This document shows positions 8,560-16,841 of a stretch of 64,000 nucleotides of DNA, in pieces (position 1 is the first letter of the stretch; each line of letters opens with the position of its first letter). The DNA lies in contig NZ_SWLZ01000002.1 of the NCBI RefSeq assembly GCF_005502275.1, positions 310,001 through 374,000 on the forward strand, written 5' to 3'. This DNA comes from Robertmurraya siralis (lineage in GTDB: Bacteria; Bacillota; Bacilli; Bacillales; Cytobacillaceae). The notes below the pieces were generated by a model, which saw only the letters and a list, made by a program, of their open reading frames with translations, was not told where the DNA came from and searched no databases. Position numbers and translations under genes: made by a program.

Positions 8560-9282
8560 TTAATTGAACAATAAAGGGAGAAGGAGCCATTGACTAATGA
8601 CGTGCGTAGAGATATGTCCCAGCATTGCATATGCTAATCCGTGCTTCCAATATAAATAGCCGAACCCAATCCCCGGCAAAAAATTAAGAAACAACGTGCG
8701 GATGACAGACACTTGGCTTAACCCCAACATTTGCGCGGTCGCAGGAAGATGTCCAGCTGCAAATAGAAGCGCGGCGATGATAATACCGGCAATGTAAATT
8801 CCATTGCTATTTGTAGATTTCGTCATTTTGCTGGCAATCCATATAATAAGCGTCATAAGTCCAAACCTTAGAAGTATTTCTTCAATAATTCCCCCGTATA
8901 ATACGCTGCCAAGAAAATAAAGCCAGGAGAATTCAAATTTATCCTCCAGCCCCAATACTTCGGCAAAGACAAGCTTTTCCGGAATGACGATGAGGCTGGC
9001 AGATACGAGTCCGATAACCACTGCCGCGGCAATGCTTTTTCTGTTATAAATAATCGGTTTGTTCAAACCTACCTTTGGAGAAGCCCAAGATCCTACTATC
9101 GTGGCAATACCCGTCATAACTGCTGTTTGCAACATAGCCACGATAATAATGACTTGCTTTGACCCGAGTTGGGCAACGATTTGGCTTTCCCTTTCAGGCG
9201 TTAAAGACATGACTTGCTGTGCTCCTAAAATCGCACCTGCTACCAACCCTAAAATGAATACAGCAATCACTTTTTTCATCAT
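8560..9282 (-). CDS. CPBP family intramembrane metalloprotease (Abi/CAAX-like)
   Basis: 240 residues, about six to eight membrane segments. GGIIEEILLRFG contains the EExxxR signature and AAGHLPA the following His motif of the CPBP (CAAX protease, bacteriocin-processing) family. Bacterial members act in bacteriocin self-immunity or peptide processing; the substrate here is unknown. Start chosen at ATG 9282, six bases after AGGAG; the in-frame ATG at 9288 is part of that site. Confidence 0.85.
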   Translation of the reverse strand: MMKKVIAVFILGLVAGAILGAQQVMSLTPERESQIVAQLGSKQVIIIVAMLQTAVMTGIATIVGSWASPKVGLNKPIIYNRKSIAAAVVIGLVSASLIVIPEKLVFAEVLGLEDKFEFSWLYFLGSVLYGGIIEEILLRFGLMTLIIWIASKMTKSTNSNGIYIAGIIIAALLFAAGHLPATAQMLGLSQVSVIRTLFLNFLPGIGFGYLYWKHGLAYAMLGHISTHVISQWLLLPLLFN

Positions 9283-9300
9283 TAACATCTCCTAACATTC

Positions 9301-10254
9301 TCAGCGCACAGCTTGAAGCCAATTCTTAATCTCATCGACAAGTTCAGAGACAATTGGTTCATTAGCCGATTTTTTATAGATTTTTTTTAATGCTAATAAA
9401 GTACAAGCTTCTTTTTGCTTCTTCAACATATGATTCATATCATCAATCATTACCGTTTGAACATGGTCTAAATCTAAATTTTTCAAATGATAGAAAGGCT
9501 TTATTGGCGATTGGACGTCTTTGCTTCCGTAAATGGCTAGCACTTTGCACGTTAATGAGGACAACAGCTGCAAAATTTGTTGATCGTTCAGAAATAAATG
9601 CTCTCTTAACCACTTCGCTTGAACGATCTGTCCACTAATCCTTACAGTCGCTTTATTCGTTTGCATGACTTTATCAAATAGCTTTTTCTGCTTGAGCCGC
9701 TGTTTTTCAGGCGACACAAGCTTGCGCAGAAGCGCTCCGGCAAACCCGGATTTTCTAGCGATTTCTGATAATAATGCCTCATTTTGAGAGGTTATGACAC
9801 TTCTCAATGATGTGCCGGCACCACACAATAAAATGATTCCATCCACCTGTTTTCGACTGGCGGATAGTGTGGCTATAATCGTGCCCTCACTATGTCCTAG
9901 CAAAAAGATTTTTGTAAATGCCATATCCTCAGATGAGTTGCAATAATCAATGATGTCGCTTACGCATTGAACTGCATCGTCAAGTCCCGCGCGGTTAAAA
10001 TCGCCTGTGCTTTCTCCTACGCCAATTTTGTCATATCTTAAGGTAGCAAATCCCGACTGTACCAATGCATCAGCAAGTTGTTGATAAATACTTGCACGCA
10101 TTCCTCTCATATTGCCGTCGCGGTTAACTGGTCCGCTTCCTGGAATCATCACAATGAGAACGTCCGAATTTTTTTCATCTCCAGGTTTTTCCACTGTTGC
10201 AGCGATTTCGATTCTCCCATAATCTACTGGAATTTTTATATCTTCTTTTATCAT
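9301..10254 (-). CDS. Alpha/beta hydrolase
   Basis: 317 residues. IPGSGPVNRDGNMRG (oxyanion region), LRYDKIGVGESTGDF and the nucleophile elbow LGHSEGT, then AIYGSKDVQSP (acid) and DDMNHMLK (His) give a full catalytic triad pattern. Start set at ATG 10254, six bases after GGAGG at 10261-10265; longer in-frame starts would overlap the XRE gene. It lies 32 nt after that regulator gene and 18 nt before the CPBP gene, so the three likely form one operon. Confidence 0.85.
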   Translation of the reverse strand: MIKEDIKIPVDYGRIEIAATVEKPGDEKNSDVLIVMIPGSGPVNRDGNMRGMRASIYQQLADALVQSGFATLRYDKIGVGESTGDFNRAGLDDAVQCVSDIIDYCNSSEDMAFTKIFLLGHSEGTIIATLSASRKQVDGIILLCGAGTSLRSVITSQNEALLSEIARKSGFAGALLRKLVSPEKQRLKQKKLFDKVMQTNKATVRISGQIVQAKWLREHLFLNDQQILQLLSSLTCKVLAIYGSKDVQSPIKPFYHLKNLDLDHVQTVMIDDMNHMLKKQKEACTLLALKKIYKKSANEPIVSELVDEIKNWLQAVR

Positions 10255-10286
10255 CATTATCCTCCGTATCAGCATTTTGTTAGCTT

Positions 10287-11417
10287 TCAATTGATTGATC
10301 CGTTTTCTCGCTTGGATTGAAACATACGTTGCAAGTTGTTGACTATCCACTTGAATTTTGGATCTTCATGTAACGGAACAAATAGCGGTTCTTTCTGTAA
10401 CATGTTCAGCAAATCGTCTTTGATAGCTTGCTCATTGCGCGGAGCATAAGGACCCGAGCGAATATTCTGTTCAATCCAATTGTCAACGGTATAAAAATAA
10501 TTATCCCCACTAATTTTAATAGGAAATGACAGATGTTTATTTGTATGATAAAAGTGCTCTAGCATACGCAATGCGTCTGTATGCCGATGTTGTTTCATAT
10601 AGCCTAACGAAGCTTCATAAAAAAAGATGAGTTTTATAAGACCATTTAATTGTTCAATATGGTATATGTCTATCACTTTTTCCAGACGATTGACCATTTC
10701 ATCAAATAGATTTTGACTATCTGAAGTATATTTCAATAATTCTATCTCGCTTAATACCATACTAAATAAGTGTTGAAACGTAGTAACCTGCAATGTTTCT
10801 TTGACCTTATCATAATCTTTAAGCATCGCATAAGCTTCTGCTATCAGTTTTTCTACCCCCAATTGAATAGGAACTTCAGATCCTACACTTTTTAAAAGCT
10901 CTTGTGGATTGTTCTTAATTAACAATACAGAGCCATAAATGATCTGCGCTTCTTGGATCAGTTTGTGATCGTCGCTTAATTCTACGACACGCCCGCACCA
11001 TTCGACGATTCGTTCCAAAACACTTTGAGAATTTTGTGAGTAGGAATAGTGGTTCAAATACAACTGAGCCATTCTTACCAATAACGGGAAACAGGAATAA
11101 TACTCTTTTACCATCTTCTCCACATCCGCTTGAACTGTTTCAAAACTTTCTTCAAGGAATCGCTTTGAAAAATTATGGTACATTTCCATTATTTTATGCG
11201 CAGTCAGTTGTGGTTCATATCCCAACAATTCGTCAATGGTCGTGTGAAACAAAGATGCCAATTTAGGTAGCAAGGATAAATCTGGATAACTTAATCCCTG
11301 TTCCCATTTAGACACTGCTGCACCCGATACCCCTATATAAGCGGCAACATCCCCTTGGGTCATTCCAAATTTTTTTCGCAAAAATATAACATTGTCCGAA
11401 AATTTAAACTCCCTCAT
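10287..11417 (-). CDS. XRE-family regulator with TPR-like C-terminus
   Basis: 376 residues. Residues 5-65 are a Cro/C1 helix-turn-helix (RKKFGMTQGDVAAYIGVSGA, KWEQGLSYPDL). The remaining 300 residues are helical repeats typical of regulators that sense peptides or partner proteins. First gene of the hydrolase-CPBP-GNAT run, so likely its regulator (inference). RBS AAAAGGAGAAATTTT. Confidence 0.83.
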   Translation of the reverse strand: MREFKFSDNVIFLRKKFGMTQGDVAAYIGVSGAAVSKWEQGLSYPDLSLLPKLASLFHTTIDELLGYEPQLTAHKIMEMYHNFSKRFLEESFETVQADVEKMVKEYYSCFPLLVRMAQLYLNHYSYSQNSQSVLERIVEWCGRVVELSDDHKLIQEAQIIYGSVLLIKNNPQELLKSVGSEVPIQLGVEKLIAEAYAMLKDYDKVKETLQVTTFQHLFSMVLSEIELLKYTSDSQNLFDEMVNRLEKVIDIYHIEQLNGLIKLIFFYEASLGYMKQHRHTDALRMLEHFYHTNKHLSFPIKISGDNYFYTVDNWIEQNIRSGPYAPRNEQAIKDDLLNMLQKEPLFVPLHEDPKFKWIVNNLQRMFQSKRENGSIN

Positions 11418-11492
11418 AAAATTTCTCCTTTTAATAAAAGTATAAATACAGATAATAAATCCAACAAGGGAATTATAGTTGTTTATATACTA

Positions 11493-11517
11493 TTAATTCA
11501 ACTAGTAGTTGAATTAA
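11493..11517. repeat. Perfect palindrome at the prophage left border
   Basis: TTAATTCAAC-TAGTA-GTTGAATTAA: 10-bp arms around a 5-bp centre. It lies 75 nt upstream of the XRE gene start and 35 nt from the last recombinase stop. It may be the operator of the XRE gene, or part of the attachment site of the serine recombinases. Confidence 0.6.
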
Positions 11518-11551
11518 TCAACTAATATCCAATGAAATATTCATTACAGTA

Positions 11552-13120
11552 TTATTCCTGATTAACTTCAATACCTGATTTGAACTTAACTAGAAATTTA
11601 TCATTGAATACCGTTATTTCTTCAATAAGCCGCCTTACTAACTGCTCATCATATTCCTCCAATTCGCAGAATTGTTCATTCAAGAAATCAGTCATTTCAG
11701 CGATTCGTTGCCTTTTTCCTTCACGCTCTGCATTCTCTACAAGTGCATTTTGCTTCAATTCTCGAAGGCGGTATATTTCATCAGCCACATCTTCATAGTC
11801 ATTCTTTGACTTTGCTTGTATAAGAAGCTGTTGCTGTAATTCTTCCAATTTGCTATCAATATCATCGGTGACATTATCATTTTCTTCATTAAATATAGTA
11901 GCAATATTTTTCTGCAAGGTTGAGAGGAAGGGTTCTTTTTTAGCCAAAAGGTTGTTAATAGCCTTGACCACTGCTGTCTGCAATGTTTCCTCGTTTATGG
12001 TAAGAGCAGTGCATTCAGATCCTTTTTCCTCCAAACGGCTGACGCATCTCCAAACAATAGACTTATAGCCTCGGTTATTCCAATGTACCCGTCGGTAAAT
12101 ATCGCCGCACTGTCCGCAGTAAACGATACTCGATAAAGCATACTTGCTGCTGTAGACCCTTTTTTTGCCGTTCTTGCCGCCTCGAAGATTTGCTCTTCGA
12201 ACCATCTCTTCTTGAACCTGCATAAAAAGCTCGCGTGGAATGATAGGCTCATGGCTGTTTTCCACATAATACTGAGGAACAATGCCGTTGTTCTTGACTC
12301 GCTTTTTAGAAAGGAAATCAACCGTATATGTTTTTTGTAGAAGGGCATCACCGATGTACTTTTCATTCTGCAGTATCTTTTTCAGTGTTTCCGGTCTCCA
12401 TTTGGCTTTGCCTGCCGCAGTAAGAATACCATCTGCTTCTAACCCTCTTGCTATCTGTAAAAGGCTGGCTCCCTCAAGGTACTCTCTATAAATCCGTTTA
12501 ACAACCACAGCACCCTTTGGGTCAATAACCAGTTGCTTGTTTTCATCCTTGGTGTAACCAAGGAAACGCTTGTGGTTGACCTGGACTTCACCTTGTTGAT
12601 ATCGATACTGAATACCTAGCTTTACGTTCTGGCTTAAGGATTGGCTTTCTTGTTGGGCAAGGGATGCCATAATCGTCAGCAAGATTTCACCCTTAGAATC
12701 CATGGTGTTGATATTCTCTTTCTCGAAGAACACAGCAACGTTTTTATCCTTTAATTGACGGATGTATTTAAGGCAGTCCAACGTGTTTCTGGCGAATCGG
12801 CTGATGGATTTTGTGATAATCATATCAATATTGCCCGCCATGCACTCTTCAATCATGCGGTTAAATTCATCACGCTTTTTGGTATTTGTACCTGTGATAC
12901 CGTCATCCGCAAAGATACCCGCCAATTCCCATTCCTTGTTCTTCTTAATATAATTTGTATAATGTTCAATCTGAATGTCATAGCTTGAAGCTTGCTCCTC
13001 ACTATCCGTTGAAACACGGCAGTAAGCAGCCACTCGTATTTTGGGTTTGCTTTCACTATTTTTATTATTTCCGACTCGTTTAATTGCCGGAATGACTGTT
13101 ACATTCCTCCTCACTGCCAA
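11552..13120 (-). CDS. Large serine recombinase (1 of 3)
   Basis: 522 residues. Resolvase domain with [13 protein letters not shown] (catalytic Ser), [12 protein letters not shown] and [10 protein letters not shown]; then the recombinase domain ([16 protein letters not shown]), a zinc ribbon (CGQCG...CVSR...C) and a coiled coil with a conserved tail. Complete by family length. Probably part of the integrase/excisionase machinery. Starts three bases after the short recombinase gene; its downstream end marks the prophage border. Confidence 0.92.
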   Translation of the reverse strand: MAVRRNVTVIPAIKRVGNNKNSESKPKIRVAAYCRVSTDSEEQASSYDIQIEHYTNYIKKNKEWELAGIFADDGITGTNTKKRDEFNRMIEECMAGNIDMIITKSISRFARNTLDCLKYIRQLKDKNVAVFFEKENINTMDSKGEILLTIMASLAQQESQSLSQNVKLGIQYRYQQGEVQVNHKRFLGYTKDENKQLVIDPKGAVVVKRIYREYLEGASLLQIARGLEADGILTAAGKAKWRPETLKKILQNEKYIGDALLQKTYTVDFLSKKRVKNNGIVPQYYVENSHEPIIPRELFMQVQEEMVRRANLRGGKNGKKRVYSSKYALSSIVYCGQCGDIYRRVHWNNRGYKSIVWRCVSRLEEKGSECTALTINEETLQTAVVKAINNLLAKKEPFLSTLQKNIATIFNEENDNVTDDIDSKLEELQQQLLIQAKSKNDYEDVADEIYRLRELKQNALVENAEREGKRQRIAEMTDFLNEQFCELEEYDEQLVRRLIEEITVFNDKFLVKFKSGIEVNQE

Positions 13121-13123
13121 TGG

Positions 13124-13537
13124 TTACACCTCGCTTTCTATCAAACTGTAGGCATATTCCGCCTGCTTGTATGGATCTTCATATTTTTGCACCAGAGGTT
13201 TTGCTTTGAACTTTACAGGATAATCCTTCTCTGGTTCATCTTTAGGTTCCCATATCCTTCCGAGCTTTTCTGCTCGTTTTTGTTTTTCTACTTTAGCTTT
13301 TTCGAAGGTCTCCTCATCAATAATTGAAGGGTAGAATTCATCTCCAAGGTAGCACTTATTCTGTAACATCTTTCCTGCAGTGGCATGGTAGCAGTCTATC
13401 CCAGCTTCTTTAGCGGCGCCCTTCAAAGAAAGTCCTGCCAAGTACCCCAAAAATAATTCTCTTACTTTTTTTGCTGCTATATCATCCACAACAGCCTTTC
13501 CATCTTCAATTCTATATCCATAGGGTGTGTGACCCAT
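13124..13537 (-). CDS. Short recombinase-domain protein (2 of 3)
   Basis: 137 residues. It has the recombinase-domain signature PYGYRIEDGKAVVDD, VRELFLGYLAGLSLKGAA and NKCYLGDEFYPSII, but no resolvase catalytic domain and no zinc ribbon. Read as a DNA-binding accessory protein rather than a fragment, since its start abuts the previous stop exactly (13538/13537) with no sign of decay. Sits between two full recombinases in one operon. Confidence 0.8.
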   Translation of the reverse strand: MGHTPYGYRIEDGKAVVDDIAAKKVRELFLGYLAGLSLKGAAKEAGIDCYHATAGKMLQNKCYLGDEFYPSIIDEETFEKAKVEKQKRAEKLGRIWEPKDEPEKDYPVKFKAKPLVQKYEDPYKQAEYAYSLIESEV

Positions 13538-15100
13538 TTAATTCACCAACCTTTCCTTCAATGTGATTCCACATTTTAATTCAAATCCAACTTCCTCTCG
13601 TGAAAAAGCAATAATCTTCTCTACGTAATTTTCAAAAAGTTCATCCTCATGGGCTGTAAGCATTTTGGACTTAGTGGCAAACTTGAGCAGTCGATCAACT
13701 TCTTCCACTTTTGCAAAATTTCCATTGACGGAACGGGTAAGTTGATCCTTTTCGGCAAGAAGCCTTTCTCTTTCTGCTTCCAGTGAGTTCTTTTCTTTAT
13801 TAAACAGAGCAGGTTCCAGATATCCTTTGGCCATTAAGCCCGTCAGCATCTGGCTTTGCTCCATGTTGTTTTCAATCTTAGTTTCCAACTCTTCGATTCT
13901 ACGAAAACTTGCTGCATTGTTCTGGTTACGTAACCCATTTAAAAGTGGTCTTAATATGAATTTCTGACCGAAAATGAGTTTATTCATCATCGTAACAAAT
14001 GCAGTCTTTATATCTTCATCTCGAATGAACTGCATAGAACATTCCGTTATATTGCTTATATGCTTACTGCAGCACCAAGCAATGTATTTTCTTCCAGATG
14101 AATGAATCCGTCTTTTAAAGGTACTGCCGCATTCCGAGCAGATAATTTTGCTAGAGAAAGCATATCGATTTAGATATTTACTGTTGCGCTTTTCGATGCC
14201 TTTTTCCTTTGCTCTCTGATTGAGAATAGCTTCCACAGCTTCAAAATCTTCATGGCTGATAATTGCCTCATGATGATTTTCTACTAGGTACATATTTTTC
14301 TCACCGTAATTGGTGTGCCTGTTAAAACGGCTGTCAGTATAGGTTTTTTGCAAAATAACATCGCCAGTATATTTTTCATTGGTCAAGATTCCACGAATGG
14401 TAGTAGCCGTCCAACGACCACCTCTTTTTGAATGGATACCCTTTCGATTAAGATCATCTGCAATTTTCTGAGTACCTTTGCCTGATAATACTTCTGCAAA
14501 AATATACTTCACAATTTCAGCCTGCTTAGGGATTACTATCATTTGACCATCAATGTTTTGATAGCCATAGGGTGGGTAGGAAATTTTAAATGTTCCGTTT
14601 TGAAATCGTCTTTGAATTGCCCATTTAGTATTTTCTGAAATGGAAATTGACTCACTCTCTGCAAGGCCACTTAAAATGGAGAGCATCAATTCACTTTCCA
14701 TTGACCCCGTATTAATGTTTTCCTTCTCAAAATAAATATGAACCCCAATGTCTATCAGTTTGCGAACCATCTCTAAACAGTCTGTAGTATTTCTAGCAAA
14801 CCTACTGATGGACTTTGTAATAATTAAGTCAATGCTTCTGGTTTCACAGTCTGATAACATTCTAAGTAAGCCAGAGCGATTCTGCTTTTTCGTACCACTG
14901 ATACCCTCGTCATAGTATAAGCCTGCATATTCCCATTCTGGATTTGCCTTAATGTAGGTTTCATAATGAGCCTTTTGTGCTTGAAGGCTGACTAGTTGTT
15001 CATCGCTATCTGTAGAAACTCGGCAGTAGGCAACTACTCGTGTTTTTGGCTTAATAAAAGAGTTGACCGTATTTCCTTCTATTTTCGTTATCTTTTTCAT
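13538..15100 (-). CDS. Large serine recombinase (3 of 3)
   Basis: 520 residues. [14 protein letters not shown] holds the catalytic Ser; DEGISGTKKQNRSG and [10 protein letters not shown] follow; recombinase domain with ILTNEKYTGDVILQK; zinc ribbon ICSECGSTFKRR. Start placed at the ATG after AGAAGGAGGTAAGAGG; the ORF is open nine codons further up. Related to but clearly diverged from the other full recombinase, so probably not a recent duplicate. Confidence 0.92.
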   Translation of the reverse strand: MKKITKIEGNTVNSFIKPKTRVVAYCRVSTDSDEQLVSLQAQKAHYETYIKANPEWEYAGLYYDEGISGTKKQNRSGLLRMLSDCETRSIDLIITKSISRFARNTTDCLEMVRKLIDIGVHIYFEKENINTGSMESELMLSILSGLAESESISISENTKWAIQRRFQNGTFKISYPPYGYQNIDGQMIVIPKQAEIVKYIFAEVLSGKGTQKIADDLNRKGIHSKRGGRWTATTIRGILTNEKYTGDVILQKTYTDSRFNRHTNYGEKNMYLVENHHEAIISHEDFEAVEAILNQRAKEKGIEKRNSKYLNRYAFSSKIICSECGSTFKRRIHSSGRKYIAWCCSKHISNITECSMQFIRDEDIKTAFVTMMNKLIFGQKFILRPLLNGLRNQNNAASFRRIEELETKIENNMEQSQMLTGLMAKGYLEPALFNKEKNSLEAERERLLAEKDQLTRSVNGNFAKVEEVDRLLKFATKSKMLTAHEDELFENYVEKIIAFSREEVGFELKCGITLKERLVN

Positions 15101-15152
15101 CCTCTTACCTCCTTCTTGGTAGGTCACATATTACCTCTGAAACCCTTATATA

Positions 15153-15398
15153 TCAACGATCTGAGGGCATTATCTCTGCTAAAAAAGGGGAGAAAGTTTG
15201 GCGATTTAGTGCGTCTATCTTGTTGAATTCCACTTCATTTATTAGGCCTTTTCCAAGCATCTTTCTAAGTAATTTCTCTGCTTGAATATAATCAAACTCA
15301 CGCTGTAGCTGCTCCTGTGACATTTTCTTTAATTCGATGCTTTTGTCTATAACCCCATCTGAGATCTTCATAACTTTTTTATCCTCATGCTGATTCAC
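15153..15398 (-). CDS. SHOCT-domain small protein
   Basis: 81 residues with GTG start, RBS GGAGGTG. The C-terminal part (YIQAEKLLRKMLGKGLINEV, EFNKIDAL) is a SHOCT-like short domain (oligomerisation or DNA-associated). First gene of the recombinase operon, so a likely accessory factor. The GTAG/CTAC bases flanking its RBS could form a hairpin that hides the RBS (weak evidence). Confidence 0.75.
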   Translation of the reverse strand: MNQHEDKKVMKISDGVIDKSIELKKMSQEQLQREFDYIQAEKLLRKMLGKGLINEVEFNKIDALNRQTFSPFLAEIMPSDR

Positions 15399-15411
15399 GT
15401 AGAATCACCTC

Positions 15412-15451
15412 CTACCTAATAGCCGCGGGAACAGGTCGAAGTTGAGGATTT
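15412..15451 (-). promoter_or_regulatory. Bipartite 40-nt motif, copy A, before SHOCT-recombinase operon
   Basis: Minus strand AAATCCTCAAC, 16 nt, GGCTATTAGGTAG, directly followed by the RBS. The same two blocks with the same 16-nt spacing occur at 46653-46692 before the antirepressor operon. The spacer is not conserved. Role unknown: operator, leader RNA or recombination site. Confidence 0.65.
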
Positions 15452-15476
15452 GTAAAATTTAATTAAATCAAGGCAT

Positions 15477-15513
15477 AAAAAAAGAGCCTGCAAGGGAAGA
15501 ATCCCCACAGGCT
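15477..15513 (-). terminator. Late operon terminator
   Basis: AGCCTG-TGGGGA-TTC-TTCCCTTG-CAGGCT stem followed by CTTTTTTT on the minus strand, 80 nt after the amidase stop and just before the recombinase operon leader. Confidence 0.85.
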
Positions 15514-15592
15514 AGATAAATTAATAGTTTAATATTTTATTTGAGAGACTTTGTAAAAATCTAGTAGCACCGTTTTTAACTCGCCCTTTTGA

Positions 15593-16294
15593 TTAATCAT
15601 ACTTAATAAATGCATCCGTAAAGCCTGCCTTTTTAGCTTTGGCAAGCTGTGCATTCGCATTTACTTTGTCAGAATAAGCACCAATTTGCACACGGTAATA
15701 TTTCTTATTCACCGGCTCAACTGTTTTATTTTCAGCACTTAATAGTTTCTTTACATCCGCTCGAAAGGTGTCCATACTCTTCCCATGCTTAGGAAACCAA
15801 TGCATCACATCTGCATGATTACTGGCAATGCCTCGTTTATAACCTTCGCTATGACAGATGATATCTTTTTCACTAAACCCATAGAGTTTGCAAAGATATA
15901 CACAAAGAGCTACAGCTTCATTGTAAACAGCAGAAAAATACGAGGCATCGGTCAAACCGTCCTCGCAAATTTCAAATCCAATATGAGTATTGTTCGCAGC
16001 TCCGCCAGCATGCCAACCTCGGTGATTCCAAGGTAATGTTTGATAGGTAGCAATGGAACCATCTGCTAATTTACCAATGAAGGCATGGACACAGACTTCA
16101 CGCCCTCCAGGTTTGTCTTGATTCCAATGGTTGTTATACTGGTTCTTTCCTAGCAAGCCATCGTCTGGGCCAACGTAGCGTTTCAACCATGGGTTGTTTG
16201 CACCAGTCGAGTGAACCATAATACCCTTTGGCGTTATGGTTTTACCCGCTTTATAGCAGGCATTGTTCGTAAGTAATAGTTTGCGTAACTTCAT
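15593..16294 (-). CDS. N-acetylmuramoyl-L-alanine amidase (endolysin) with SPOR domain
   Basis: 233 residues. N-terminal Amidase_2 domain: GIMVHSTGANN (zinc His), NQDKPGGREVCVHAFIGK, WHAGGAANNTHIGFEICEDG and CHSEGYKRGIASNHADVMHW. C-terminal SPOR-like repeat KYYRVQIGAYSDKVNANAQL binds peptidoglycan. Cleaves the amide between muramic acid and L-alanine to lyse the cell. ATG start after AGAGGTGATTTTA. Next to the holin, as in most siphophages. Confidence 0.93.
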   Translation of the reverse strand: MKLRKLLLTNNACYKAGKTITPKGIMVHSTGANNPWLKRYVGPDDGLLGKNQYNNHWNQDKPGGREVCVHAFIGKLADGSIATYQTLPWNHRGWHAGGAANNTHIGFEICEDGLTDASYFSAVYNEAVALCVYLCKLYGFSEKDIICHSEGYKRGIASNHADVMHWFPKHGKSMDTFRADVKKLLSAENKTVEPVNKKYYRVQIGAYSDKVNANAQLAKAKKAGFTDAFIKYD

Positions 16295-16325
16295 TAAAAT
16301 CACCTCTAATCAAATATTAAGTCAA

Positions 16326-16766
16326 TCATCTTCCACCACCAGGCTTAGGCGGTTCCCCATCACGTCCATGTAGTTGCTGTAAAACCGATTTTAGGTTTTC
16401 TGGAATAGGCAGTCCAATATGTCCAGCGTTCTCTAAAATGGATACTCCTTCATTACTTAGGTAGAAAAAGATTACTGCTGTTCGTAAAATGCCACTATTT
16501 TCTCCAATACTAACCAAAATTTGTGTATCGATAATATGAGCGATGCCTACCATTATAAAGATGAGTACCTTTTTGAAAATCCCCTTAGCACCGATTTCGC
16601 TACACAGTTTTTTGTTTGCAATTGCACAAAAGACACCTGTCAGGTAGTCAATGATTACAAAGGCTACCAGTGCATAGAGAAATCCGTCATAACCGCCGAG
16701 AAACCACCCAAGAAATCCACCGACTGCGGCAATAGCCAGCTGTATCCAATTCCAAATTTCTTTCAT
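16326..16766 (-). CDS. Phage holin family protein (toxin secretion/lysis holin type)
   Basis: 146 residues with three to four membrane segments (LAIAAVGGFLGWFLGGYDGF, LYALVAFVIIDYLTGVFCAI, VLIFIMVGIAHIIDTQIL). DYLTG is the usual motif of the phage_holin_4 family. Forms membrane lesions that release the amidase. Start at the ATG after GGAGGTGTCTTTA; an in-frame ATG 21 codons upstream lies in the intergenic hairpin. Confidence 0.9.
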   Translation of the reverse strand: MKEIWNWIQLAIAAVGGFLGWFLGGYDGFLYALVAFVIIDYLTGVFCAIANKKLCSEIGAKGIFKKVLIFIMVGIAHIIDTQILVSIGENSGILRTAVIFFYLSNEGVSILENAGHIGLPIPENLKSVLQQLHGRDGEPPKPGGGR

Positions 16767-16803
16767 TAAAGACACCTCCGTTTCGTGTATTTCCATATAG
16801 AAA

Positions 16804-16830
16804 AGCGCCCCTGCAAATGACAAGAGCACT
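16804..16830 (-). terminator. Hairpin between tail-fibre gene and holin
   Basis: AGTGCTCTTG / CAGGGGCGCT form a 10-bp stem with three G-U pairs followed by TTTTC on the minus strand. Partial terminator or module boundary; the holin RBS lies 25 nt further on. Confidence 0.4.
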
Positions 16831-16841
16831 GAATTTTATTT

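Noticed and set aside
13124-13537. Short recombinase as a truncated pseudogene
   Set aside because: It abuts both neighbours precisely, with normal start and no stop or frameshift, so it looks like a maintained gene.
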